Below are positions 56,654-64,000 of a stretch of 64,000 bases of DNA, piece by piece. The notes beneath the pieces are model-generated. The model searched no databases and was not told where the DNA came from. It saw nothing but the letters and a program-made list of their open reading frames with translations. Every line of letters starts with the position of its first letter. The stretch's first letter is position 1. The stretch is from Corynebacterium poyangense. Its GTDB lineage: Bacteria; Actinomycetota; Actinomycetes; Mycobacteriales; Mycobacteriaceae. The translations under genes were made by a program, and so were the position numbers. The stretch is from positions 806,001 through 870,000 of the forward strand of contig NZ_CP046884.1 of the NCBI RefSeq assembly GCF_014522205.1, read 5' to 3'.

Positions 56654-57334
56654 CTATTTACTGTGAATCTGGTTCTGGGCTTGAACTAAACCCTGTTGCA
56701 CGATGAGCCGTGCGGCTTCAGCAGCGGTGCTTATGAGGGCATCAAAATCGGGGCCAGTGTCGACGGGGCCAAGAACATGATCAACCACCGACGTTCCCGG
56801 ATCAGGACGTCCAATTCCAATCCGGACCCTCAAATAATCACGGGTTCCTAGGGCCTGAGAGGTTGATTTTAAACCATTGTGTCCATTTTCATTTCCACCG
56901 TAGCGCAGCCGGATCTTGCCGGGTGCTAGATCTAATTCATCATGGAGAACCACTATCTGATCGGGAGAAATACCTAAGGCGTCGGCTACGGGAGCGATGG
57001 CGTCTCCAGAATTATTCATATATGTAGTAGGGCGCAGAATCATCACCGGTGTGTCACCCCACTGGACCAGGGCGCCGTGAGCTGGAACATTGCTTATGCG
57101 GGTCAGGATGTCACCGTTGTCTGCTAAAAGATCATCAACGGCCATATAACCGACGTTGTGTCGAGTAGCGGCATAGTCAGCTCCGGGGTTTCCCAATCCC
57201 ACAATCAACCATTGTGCAGATATATCAGAAAGATCAAGGTTGGGTTCAGACGCATTTCCAGGTGTAGGGGCGTTTTCCCGTGGTCTTAACCCAATTGCGG
57301 CAAGGATAGATGTCAACAAAGAGCGATGGCGCAT
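56654..57334 (-). CDS. pth: Peptidyl-tRNA hydrolase
   Basis: A 226-aa Pth that releases tRNA from stalled peptidyl-tRNA. The conserved core begins LIVGLGNPGADYAATRHNVG with the catalytic His, then RPTTYMNNSGDAI and HDELDLAPGKIRLRYGGNENGHNGLKS. About 40 extra N-terminal residues precede the core, so a later start cannot be excluded, but no better-placed start is evident. Confidence 0.94.
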   Translation of the reverse strand: MRHRSLLTSILAAIGLRPRENAPTPGNASEPNLDLSDISAQWLIVGLGNPGADYAATRHNVGYMAVDDLLADNGDILTRISNVPAHGALVQWGDTPVMILRPTTYMNNSGDAIAPVADALGISPDQIVVLHDELDLAPGKIRLRYGGNENGHNGLKSTSQALGTRDYLRVRIGIGRPDPGTSVVDHVLGPVDTGPDFDALISTAAEAARLIVQQGLVQAQNQIHSK

Positions 57335-57362
57335 CTACTTATTGTGACATAGTGTGTCTTTT

Positions 57363-58418
57363 ATGAGAGCTATTAAAGATTTGGCATACCACATTATCGC
57401 CGCCCCGATGGCCGGAGGCCCTTCTACTCCGGAACTTGCAGCTGCAGTTTCCCGCGCTGGTGGGTTAGGGTTTTTAGCTTTCGGCACCATGGCGTTGGAC
57501 GCGGTCGAAGACTCGTTAACACGCATGGCTGAATTGGCTAGCGATGTGCCCTATGGGGTCAATCTGTTTGCTCCTCAACGACAAGAAATCCCAGCCGCGA
57601 TGGCAGAACGTGTACGCGAGGAACTGAAAGCAGATTATGCCAGCTACGGGCTTGAGGTTCCTGATCTTCCAGACCCGGATTACAGCAATGGGTGGGAGGA
57701 AAAACTTCAGGCAGCACTGTCTGCTCCGCATCCTCCAGCGGTCATAAGTTCTACCTTTGGCTGCTTTTCTGCTGAGGAAATAGGGCGCATTCATGACCGC
57801 GGTATCTCCGCCTGGTGCACGGTGACCTCAGTGGAAGAAGCCCAGGCGGCGAACAACATTGGTGTTGACGCTCTGGTTGTTCAAGGCCCTGAGGCCGGTG
57901 GGCACCGGGGCACCTGGGATCTTCTTCGTCGTCCTGATACAGCTGAGTTAGCGAAGCTGCTCAGCCAGGTGCACCAGGCTTGCCCAGATCTTCCTCTAGT
58001 CGCTGCTGGCGGGCTAAGCACCCCTTCGGCGGTCGCCCAAGCTCAAGAATGGTCAGGAGTAGTAGCTGTGGCAGCAGGATCAGCTTTCCTGCTCACCCCA
58101 GAGGCGGGCACCTCTGAAGTTAACCGGGAATTTTTGGCCGAGGCAGCGAAAAAAGACGAGGCGACGCTGAGCACCCGCGCATTTTCCGGACGCTATGCCC
58201 GGGGCCTGAAGACGGCTTTTTGTCAGTCTCATCCTGATCCTGATTTCCCTCCCGTATACCCCTTTCTTAATCAGTTACTGGCCCCACTAAGAGCAGAGGC
58301 CGGACAGCACCGAGATTTTCGCTGGGCTTATTGTCTTGTCGGTCAAAATTGTGATGATCTCAAGCAGTGGCCAGCGGCAAAAGTTATGCGGTGGTTAGCG
58401 GGGGAGAATATCAACTAA
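57363..58418 (+). CDS. Nitronate monooxygenase-family FMN enzyme
   Basis: About 351 aa, TIM-barrel FMN protein. The N-terminus IIAAPMAGGPSTPELAAAVS, the central VQGPEAGGHRG and VAAGGLSTPSAVAQ with VAAGSAFLLTPEAG are hallmark sites of nitronate monooxygenase/2-nitropropane dioxygenase. ATG at 57363 is preferred to GTG at 57354. Divergent from pth with a very short promoter region. Confidence 0.9.
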   Translation: MRAIKDLAYHIIAAPMAGGPSTPELAAAVSRAGGLGFLAFGTMALDAVEDSLTRMAELASDVPYGVNLFAPQRQEIPAAMAERVREELKADYASYGLEVPDLPDPDYSNGWEEKLQAALSAPHPPAVISSTFGCFSAEEIGRIHDRGISAWCTVTSVEEAQAANNIGVDALVVQGPEAGGHRGTWDLLRRPDTAELAKLLSQVHQACPDLPLVAAGGLSTPSAVAQAQEWSGVVAVAAGSAFLLTPEAGTSEVNREFLAEAAKKDEATLSTRAFSGRYARGLKTAFCQSHPDPDFPPVYPFLNQLLAPLRAEAGQHRDFRWAYCLVGQNCDDLKQWPAAKVMRWLAGENIN

Positions 58419-58542
58419 GTGATTACCACCCCCGAAAGGTGGTTGGGAAGGCGGAGGCCACCAGAAAAATGTGGGGGCTGGGTTAGGCTAAGGGGTGGTT
58501 CCTTGTGCTGCCTAAAAGCCTTTACCAAAGGAGATTTTTCTC

Positions 58543-59988
58543 ATGGCTCAGCCCACCTCAGATTGGAATGACAAACTCACCCTCGCGGAGGCCATGCTGC
58601 CGCTGATCAGCAAACTTCACCGCGAAAGAAACGTCGTCACCTCCATTTTTGGCCGGCTCCTCTTGGATGTCACCGCTATCGACATCATCAAATCCCACCG
58701 CTACGCTCGCCGCATCACTGACTCCCCGCTGCCCATTGATCAAACCCTCCCTATTGTGGAGGAATTAGCAACCATGGATCTGGGGACCGCCAGTATTGAT
58801 ATCGGGCGTTTAGCTACCAACTTTCACCGTAATCCTGAAGAGAAGGACTTACGCGCCTACTTGGAGCGGCAATTAGAGCCAGTCATCGGCCGGAATAAGG
58901 AAGTAGAGTCCACTGATGTTGTTCTCTATGGATTCGGCCGGATAGGCCGGCTCCTCGCCCGTATCCTCATCGCCCGCGAAGCCGCTTATGGTGGCGTGCG
59001 GCTTCGAGCTATTGTGGTGCGCAACAAAGGGGAGGGAGACCTCATCAAGCGGGCTTCGTTGTTGCGTCGGGATTCAATTCACGGTGCTTTTGAAGGGACA
59101 ATCACCGTCGACGAAGAGAACAACACTATTTGGGCTAATGGCACACCCATCCGAGTGATTTATTCTGATGATCCGGGAAGTGTTGACTACACCTCATACG
59201 GGATTCATGACGCCATTGTGGTGGATAACACCGGGCGTTGGCGTGATCGAGAAGGACTAAGCCAACATCTGAAGTCTGCTGGGGTAGCTCGCGTAGTGCT
59301 CACAGCCCCCGGCAAGGGAGATCTGCGCAACGTTGTGTACGGAATCAATCACGGTGATATTACTGATGAAGACACCATCATTACGGCTGCTTCCTGCACG
59401 ACCAACGGTATCACTCCAGTGCTGAAGGTGATTAATGATCGTTATGGGGTGCGTCATGGGCACGTTGAAACGGTTCACTCTTTTACCAATGACCAAAACC
59501 TTATTGATAATTTCCATAAGGGACCGCGCCGTGGCCGTGCTGCAGGGTTGAATATGGTGCTGACTGAAACTGGGGCAGCGAAGGCAGTATCCAAGGCTTT
59601 GCCGGAATTCGAAGGAAAACTCACGGGTAATGCCATTCGAGTCCCTACTCCGGATGTGTCGATGGCGGTATTAAACCTGGATCTTGAAACCAACGTTGAA
59701 CGTGATGAAGTTAATAACTTCCTGCGTAAAGTTTCCCTCCATTCTGATCTGCGCCAGCAAATCAGCTATATAAATTCGCCCGACGTCGTCTCGACCGATT
59801 TCGTCGGATCTACTCACGCAGGTGTGGTTGATGGTTTAGCGACCATTGCTAGCGGCAACCACCTCATTCTTTATGTGTGGTACGACAATGAGTTTGGATA
59901 CTCTAACCAGGTTATTCGGATTGTTGAGGAAGTAGCAGGAGCTCGACCTATGGTGTTGCCGCGCCGGGAAAGTCCCTCGGAGTTGTGA
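58543..59988 (+). CDS. gapB: Glyceraldehyde-3-phosphate dehydrogenase GapB (long form)
   Basis: A 481-aa GAPDH. An N-terminal extension of about 125 residues precedes the Rossmann start VLYGFGRIGRLLAR; the catalytic Cys is in ITAASCTTNGITPVL and the C-terminal is WYDNEFGYSNQVIRI. The length and extension match C. glutamicum GapB, the NADP-preferring gluconeogenic enzyme. A well-spaced AAAGGAG precedes the ATG. Its stop overlaps the next gene by 4 bases. Confidence 0.93.
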   Translation: MAQPTSDWNDKLTLAEAMLPLISKLHRERNVVTSIFGRLLLDVTAIDIIKSHRYARRITDSPLPIDQTLPIVEELATMDLGTASIDIGRLATNFHRNPEEKDLRAYLERQLEPVIGRNKEVESTDVVLYGFGRIGRLLARILIAREAAYGGVRLRAIVVRNKGEGDLIKRASLLRRDSIHGAFEGTITVDEENNTIWANGTPIRVIYSDDPGSVDYTSYGIHDAIVVDNTGRWRDREGLSQHLKSAGVARVVLTAPGKGDLRNVVYGINHGDITDEDTIITAASCTTNGITPVLKVINDRYGVRHGHVETVHSFTNDQNLIDNFHKGPRRGRAAGLNMVLTETGAAKAVSKALPEFEGKLTGNAIRVPTPDVSMAVLNLDLETNVERDEVNNFLRKVSLHSDLRQQISYINSPDVVSTDFVGSTHAGVVDGLATIASGNHLILYVWYDNEFGYSNQVIRIVEEVAGARPMVLPRRESPSEL

Positions 59989-60182
59989 GTTCCTCACGGA
60001 AAAAGAGCAAGATCAAGGTGAAAGACAATCCCCTTGGTCTTAAGCTGAAAGCTACCTGTTGTCGTAAAAACCCGCGATGTATCAACTGCCCGGTGGTTTA
60101 TCAGCGCTTAGCTCGAAGTGGTGCGTGGGAAAGAGACGATGCCACGTTGCCGCGTGAATTGAAGAGAGCACGGCGCTGGTAA
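59985..60182 (+). CDS. Small Cys-motif conserved protein
   Basis: A 65-aa basic protein starting at GTG overlapping the gapB stop. It contains a compact cysteine cluster (ATCCRKNPRCINCPVV), likely a metal-binding knuckle, and ends in a basic helix. Tight coupling to gapB and the clear motif support a real gene. Function is unknown. Confidence 0.75.
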   Translation: MSSSRKKSKIKVKDNPLGLKLKATCCRKNPRCINCPVVYQRLARSGAWERDDATLPRELKRARRW

Positions 60183-60188
60183 AAGTGT

Positions 60189-60232
60189 GGGAGAGATATT
60201 AGAAAATATAGAGCTTACTGTGAATCTCTCCC
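60189..60232 (+). terminator. Inverted repeat after the gapB operon
   Basis: Perfect 9-bp arms GGGAGAGAT/ATCTCCCTC-type (GGGAGAGAT with ATCTCTCCC) separated by 26 bases; the loop is AT-rich. It is either a terminator of gapB and the small Cys protein or an operator for the following membrane protein. No T-run follows. Confidence 0.35.
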
Positions 60233-60274
60233 TCATTAAGACACTTAGGCCTTAAGCTATGGCAATCTAGATTT

Positions 60275-61243
60275 GTGAAAGGCAATCAAGACTACTGTGA
60301 ACTGACCGGAACAGAACAGCTACTGACCTTGAGATCTGTTCTCGATTTGCCTTTTGTTCATGAATATTCCCTGGATGCTATGGCTATTTGGCAAATCTCA
60401 CAGCTTAGCCGCTTGGGGGATATGTCGGCTAAGAATGTTGTGGTTGTTGATACGCTCAAGACCTTGGCACATACCACCCCGGAAAAATTCTTTGGGCTTG
60501 ATGATGTGGCCTGGTCATTGGCGCCAATGTTGCGTCAGGCGGCAAGCACTAGACAAGCGGTGTGGCTCTGCGATATCCCCAAGGGAGATTTGGGCCGAGT
60601 AACGGCAATTCTAGGTGAACACGTTGTTCACGAAGTGGGAATTGCCGAAGATCGTGAAGGGTCAGGAAATAATTTTATTCCCATCGCTTTATCGCCGATA
60701 GATTTAATAGCCCACTGGGCGCAAGGAACACCCGAACAACAATCTGCCTTACAGCAGTTAATGGAGGGTGCTGATACTTTAGTGATGAAAAGATCGGTTC
60801 TGGCCAATCTACGGGCTGTTGGGGCTAATATTATTGAGCGCAATATTGTTGGTAGAGTTCTTTCAAACCCTAAAGTCATTGCTTATCTCGTGGTGTTGAT
60901 TTATTCCTCCTTGCGTGCTCTTCCCGTGGTTTTTGTCCCCGGATTTCACGGCAAGGTGTGGGTTTTGTGGACCATAGATATTGTGACGGCCATACCCTAT
61001 ACCTGGGGGATTATCGAGATGTTTGCCGGAAAAAATATTATCCGAAGATTGATAGGGCTAGTTGTTACAATTATTACATTTGTATCGCCCTATATTTATT
61101 TCTGGTTTAATGGTCGCGATTATCCCAGCTGGGTACATGTCTTCGTGGGAATGATGATTCTGGGCGCGATACTTATTGAATACCTTCGTTGGCTCCGAGA
61201 TCGGATTATTGCGCGAGTGTTTTATCAACGTCCGCCCCGGTGA
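60275..61243 (+). CDS. Unknown protein with C-terminal membrane domain
   Basis: A 322-aa protein starting at GTG. Residues 1-205 are soluble and alpha-beta-like (VVVVDTLKTL, VWLCDIPKGDLGR) with no known motif. Residues about 208-305 contain four hydrophobic helices, and the end is basic. No family recognised. Its 3' end overlaps the convergent CDP-alcohol transferase gene by 38 bases. Confidence 0.7.
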   Translation: MKGNQDYCELTGTEQLLTLRSVLDLPFVHEYSLDAMAIWQISQLSRLGDMSAKNVVVVDTLKTLAHTTPEKFFGLDDVAWSLAPMLRQAASTRQAVWLCDIPKGDLGRVTAILGEHVVHEVGIAEDREGSGNNFIPIALSPIDLIAHWAQGTPEQQSALQQLMEGADTLVMKRSVLANLRAVGANIIERNIVGRVLSNPKVIAYLVVLIYSSLRALPVVFVPGFHGKVWVLWTIDIVTAIPYTWGIIEMFAGKNIIRRLIGLVVTIITFVSPYIYFWFNGRDYPSWVHVFVGMMILGAILIEYLRWLRDRIIARVFYQRPPR

Positions 61244-61973
61244 AAGTGCGACGGAAGCCAGGTAGTAAAAGCCAAGTGCCGGCAAGTACATTAATGCTGA
61301 TGAGCCCGATAATGATGTAGTCCGGTGCCAGGAGTGGAGGCTGAGGTGGTGTGAGAGTAATGAGCACGCCAGTGGTAGCGATCCAAATAAAGGTGAGCGC
61401 GATATTAAGAGAACGGCTCCGTTTCACTCGGAACGGATGGGTGTAATGTAACGGAACCAGCGTCAAAATGCTGAGCAGAATTATGCTAATAATGCATACA
61501 GCCATGGGGGCCTGCCAAACCCACAGCAGCACTGCAACGATATTCCAGGCGGCGGGAAACCCGACGAAATAATGGTCTGTTGATTTCGCTAGTTCATTGG
61601 CATAGCAAAAACACGATGAGATCAAAATTAACACCGCAAAGGCGATAGCTATGGGGCGAGGACCGAGCGGGAGATGAAGTGCAATAAAAAATGCCGGAAT
61701 TGCAGTCCAGGTAAGGAAGTCAACGACATGATCAACGATTGACCCATTAAACCACGGGATGATTTCTTTTACCCGGCATTTTCGGGCGAGAGAGCCGTCT
61801 ACGCCATCCACGATCAGAGAAATGCCGAGCCATAACCACATCATTCTGATTTGGCCGTCGATCAGGGCGAACATGGCAAGGGTTGCCCATAAGAGACCAC
61901 TAAGCGTTAAGGCGTGGACGCCCCACGCACGTAACCTCTCGTAACGGGTAGAGCTAGGCGACACAGTAACCAC
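61206..61973 (-). CDS. CDP-alcohol phosphatidyltransferase, Pcs-like
   Basis: A 255-aa membrane enzyme with about seven helices. The CDP-alcohol motif is present as DGVDGSLAR, then after 12 residues GSIVDHVVD; the longer spacing and the phrase IIPWFNGSIVDHVVDFLTW resemble phosphatidylcholine synthase (Pcs), which condenses CDP-diacylglycerol with choline. Nearby betaine/choline uptake genes (betP, opu) make a choline link attractive but unproven. Confidence 0.8.
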   Translation of the reverse strand: MVTVSPSSTRYERLRAWGVHALTLSGLLWATLAMFALIDGQIRMMWLWLGISLIVDGVDGSLARKCRVKEIIPWFNGSIVDHVVDFLTWTAIPAFFIALHLPLGPRPIAIAFAVLILISSCFCYANELAKSTDHYFVGFPAAWNIVAVLLWVWQAPMAVCIISIILLSILTLVPLHYTHPFRVKRSRSLNIALTFIWIATTGVLITLTPPQPPLLAPDYIIIGLISINVLAGTWLLLPGFRRTFTGADVDKTLAQ

Positions 61974-62176
61974 GGTGGTTCTTTCATCTCGGGGATTTGG
62001 TATGAAGGTGAATCTTACTAAACCGAGAGAAGGTGTAAAAGTCTATAGCTTCCTTAAGTGTTAGCCGTGACCGTGGAGAATTAGTGAATTAACAGGTAAT
62101 TCTCACAAGAATCTCTTAAAAAACTATGAAAAAGTTTTGCACTGTATGAGCGCTGAGGAATCGTGGGTGTGGGGAG
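61974..62176. other. Intergenic region, no gene seen
   Basis: About 200 bp, AT-rich near 62090-62150, between the Pcs-like gene start and the 3' end of the ABC permease gene. It presumably holds the promoter of the former; no other feature is recognised. Confidence 0.4.
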
Positions 62177-62974
62177 CTAGTCGAGGGGTAGTTCGGCGCG
62201 GGAGAAACTGTACAAGGAGGCGAAGATAAAGATGACAAGAAGGAGAAGGGAACTCACGATAGGAAGAAAGGAGGAATCGGTGGTGGTGTCTGTAGCGAGG
62301 TGATGGGCGATGTCGCTGAGCCCAAAGGGAGTGTGGGTCTTAGCCCATGTCCACATTCCGCCGAGTTGGAAGAGGAAATACAACCCGAGGCCGGTGATGA
62401 TATTGAGTCCTAGGGAACGTTTTATTCCGGTGGCGCAGTAGATAGCAGCACTGATGAGGCTGAAAATGAATCCCCATAGCATCGTCGCGCCCATGATTGG
62501 GAGGAGGGGAGAATTATCGAAGAATAGTGTGGTGATGACCCCGGCTAGGAAAGCACCGATCAGAAAAATTATGAGAAAGGTGATGGTCGATACGAGGAAA
62601 TGCGCGAGGGCAAAAGCAGGTCTGCTCAGGAAACGGCTCAGCAGAAAAGCTAAGGACCCGCTTCGGAAATCTCGTTGAGCGGATATCGATACCACAATCA
62701 CGCCGCCGAGAACCAGTATTTGGTTGAGGTTTTTCACCCACGCCGTGTAGCTTTCTGGCCACGAAGCTGTGGGCATCTGATCGGAAAGTGTGCTTGCTAG
62801 GGTTGGGTCTACCAGTGCAGACATAATTTCTTGACGATAGACCGTGGTGAGCACAGCGCTTAATGCCATCAGGAGAGCACAGCCGAGGAAGACATAAGTG
62901 CTGAGAGACCGGATTTGTTGGACGGTGATTATTCGAATGATCCGGTAAAAACCTGCGAAACGAGAGGTAGGCAC
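62177..62974 (-). CDS. ABC-2 type transporter permease
   Basis: About 265 aa with six hydrophobic helices and an N-terminal cytoplasmic stretch FYRIIRIITVQQIRSLSTYV. GTG at 62974 lies next to the ATPase stop with AGGAG 5 bases before it; a start at 63019 would overlap the ATPase by 44 bases. Forms an exporter with the ATPase upstream. Confidence 0.87.
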   Translation of the reverse strand: MPTSRFAGFYRIIRIITVQQIRSLSTYVFLGCALLMALSAVLTTVYRQEIMSALVDPTLASTLSDQMPTASWPESYTAWVKNLNQILVLGGVIVVSISAQRDFRSGSLAFLLSRFLSRPAFALAHFLVSTITFLIIFLIGAFLAGVITTLFFDNSPLLPIMGATMLWGFIFSLISAAIYCATGIKRSLGLNIITGLGLYFLFQLGGMWTWAKTHTPFGLSDIAHHLATDTTTDSSFLPIVSSLLLLVIFIFASLYSFSRAELPLD

Positions 62975-62975
62975 G

Positions 62976-63821
62976 CTAACTCCTGATGGTAGATGATGAA
63001 AGCTGGATTTGAGCTTCATAGACCTGTTCTAGATTCTGTGTCCGGTGAGAAATCTGTGCGTCGTAGCCGTGTTGGCGAAGAAGTGCGACGACTTCTGAAG
63101 CGCGGTGCGTATTGACGGTGGTTGTGACATGGGAGAGCTGCTGTGCGGAAGAATCGAGAATGTCGGGAAGACTGCCTTGGGTGAGAAGCCGCCCGTGATG
63201 GAGCATTCCGACGTGGGTGCATACTTGTTCGACATCCGATAAGAGGTGCGAAGAAAAAAGGATGGTTACTAATCCGTGTAGCTCGGAGATAACATCGAGA
63301 ACCATTTTCCGTCCTAGGGGATCTAAGGCACTGGTTGGTTCGTCGAGGATGAGCAGATCTGGGCTATCGACCAGGACGGCGGCAATTCCTAACCGCTGCT
63401 TCATGCCTCGGGAAAAACCACCTACTCTGCCCTGGGCATGGCGGAGACCAACGAGATCGAGGAGATCATGGGCGCGTTGAGCGGCGAGATCGTGAGGGAT
63501 ACCGCTGATGCTGGCTAAGGTGATTAATGCGTCGAGAGGACGAAGCCAAGGAAAAAGCTCCGGCACATCGGGGAGGAATCCCAGCCCTTTAATGGGGGTT
63601 GCGGGCAAAGTTCCCCGTGCGGTTCCTAGAACTTCGGCGCTGCCACTGGTGGCTGATAAAAAGCCCAGCAAGATATTGATGGTGGTGGTCTTCCCAGATC
63701 CATTAGCGCCGATGAACCCATAAATGCTGTGTCGGGGGACTGTGAGATTAAGGTCGTCGAGTACACGGTGTTGTCCAAATTCTTTCATCAAGCCGGTTGT
63801 GCTAATGACAGGTTGATCCAT
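62976..63821 (-). CDS. ABC-2 transporter ATP-binding protein
   Basis: A 281-aa ATPase (CcmA/NatA type). Walker A is GANGSGKTT (39-47), the signature is FSRGMKQRLGIAAVL and Walker B is LLILDEPTSALDPLG. The start lies 2 bp after the stop of the PLDc_N-like gene, so it is the middle gene of a PLDc_N-ATPase-permease operon, an arrangement linked to peptide or lipid export and resistance in Gram-positives. The substrate is unknown. Confidence 0.92.
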   Translation of the reverse strand: MDQPVISTTGLMKEFGQHRVLDDLNLTVPRHSIYGFIGANGSGKTTTINILLGFLSATSGSAEVLGTARGTLPATPIKGLGFLPDVPELFPWLRPLDALITLASISGIPHDLAAQRAHDLLDLVGLRHAQGRVGGFSRGMKQRLGIAAVLVDSPDLLILDEPTSALDPLGRKMVLDVISELHGLVTILFSSHLLSDVEQVCTHVGMLHHGRLLTQGSLPDILDSSAQQLSHVTTTVNTHRASEVVALLRQHGYDAQISHRTQNLEQVYEAQIQLSSSTIRS

Positions 63822-63823
63822 TG

Positions 63824-64000
63824 CTAATCCTGGGGATACAGAGAAGAAATTGTCGTATGCGTGGAACGAGAGTGCTGATATTGCCCGGCGTGTTGCTCAA
63901 AAACCTGGTTAGCGGACTCGTTATGCCTGTGTCTTTTGAGGCATACGAGGAAAATGATGGGGCCGGGAATCTGGCCGCACAGAATAATGATGAACCACAC
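63824..64000 (-). CDS. Partial PLDc_N-like membrane protein (C-terminus)
   Basis: The last 58 codons of a minus-strand gene that enters from the right edge. It begins VWFIIILCGQIPGPIIFLVC, a membrane hairpin half typical of small phospholipase-D N-terminal-domain (PLDc_N) proteins, followed by a polar tail rich in His, Ser and Gln. Coupled to the ABC ATPase gene by a 2-bp gap. Confidence 0.6.
   Translation of the reverse strand: MWFIIILCGQIPGPIIFLVCLKRHRHNESANQVFEQHAGQYQHSRSTHTTISSLYPQD

Overview
The window is chromosomal DNA of a Corynebacterium-like actinomycete (Mycobacteriales) of middling GC content. The evidence is gene content and order: AmtR; a set of cysteine-poor ribosomal proteins; MprA-MprB-PepD-MoaB2 with MscL convergent; the GalU-Glp(MoeA-like)-RimJ-GlpR operon; protein O-mannosyltransferase beside RsmI; BetP beside MetG; Rpf2-KsgA-IspE-ABC-F; PPK2; and GapB. 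The species cannot be named from sequence alone.

Layout. 1-1320: PadR-controlled ABC transporter operon, cut by the window edge. 1397-9137: M23 peptidase, DUF6350-type membrane protein, purN-purH, a membrane-anchored protein with a beta-lactamase-like lipoprotein, amtR and a degenerate nucleotidyltransferase-like gene. 9294-11184: divergent ribosomal operons (L28-L33-S14-S18 leftward, L31-L32 rightward), nearly all cysteine-free. 11291-12857: rtcB with a long, strongly structured leader. 12864-17749: envelope-stress two-component system, its HtrA-like protease, moaB2 and mscL. 17823-23264: SAF protein, 5-FTHF cyclo-ligase, galU and the glp-rimJ-glpR cell-division operon, then tRNA-Ala(CGC).

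23405-30440 is an accessory island directly downstream of tRNA-Ala. It is full of broken genes. It holds an intact flavin reductase preceded by a possible 42-aa precursor peptide, a frameshifted M16 (insulinase-like) peptidase, the C-terminal remnant of a second M16-like protein, a frameshifted MFS exporter cut off by an IS3-family remnant, a large serine recombinase pseudogene, an ABC ATPase remnant and two copies of a roughly 90-110-bp repeat. Read together, the first part looks like a decayed peptide-maturation and export cassette of a kind I do not recognise. This is the most novel content of the window, but it is inferred from degraded sequence.

30443-64000 is core genome again: a frameshifted P-loop kinase, thioesterase, DoxX, a zinc-finger membrane protein, pmt, rsmI, betP, metG, an MFS carrier, an OpuC-type osmolyte ABC transporter, tatD, rpf2, ksgA, ispE, an ABC-F ATPase, ppk2, a HAD phosphatase, an enoyl-CoA hydratase-family enzyme, prfC, pth, a nitronate monooxygenase-like enzyme, gapB, a phosphatidylcholine synthase-like CDP-alcohol transferase, and an ABC-2 transporter operon running off the right edge. 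A previously easy-to-miss 39-codon ORF with a strong ribosome-binding site (51100-51219, minus) resembles the tiny signal-less porins of corynebacteria.
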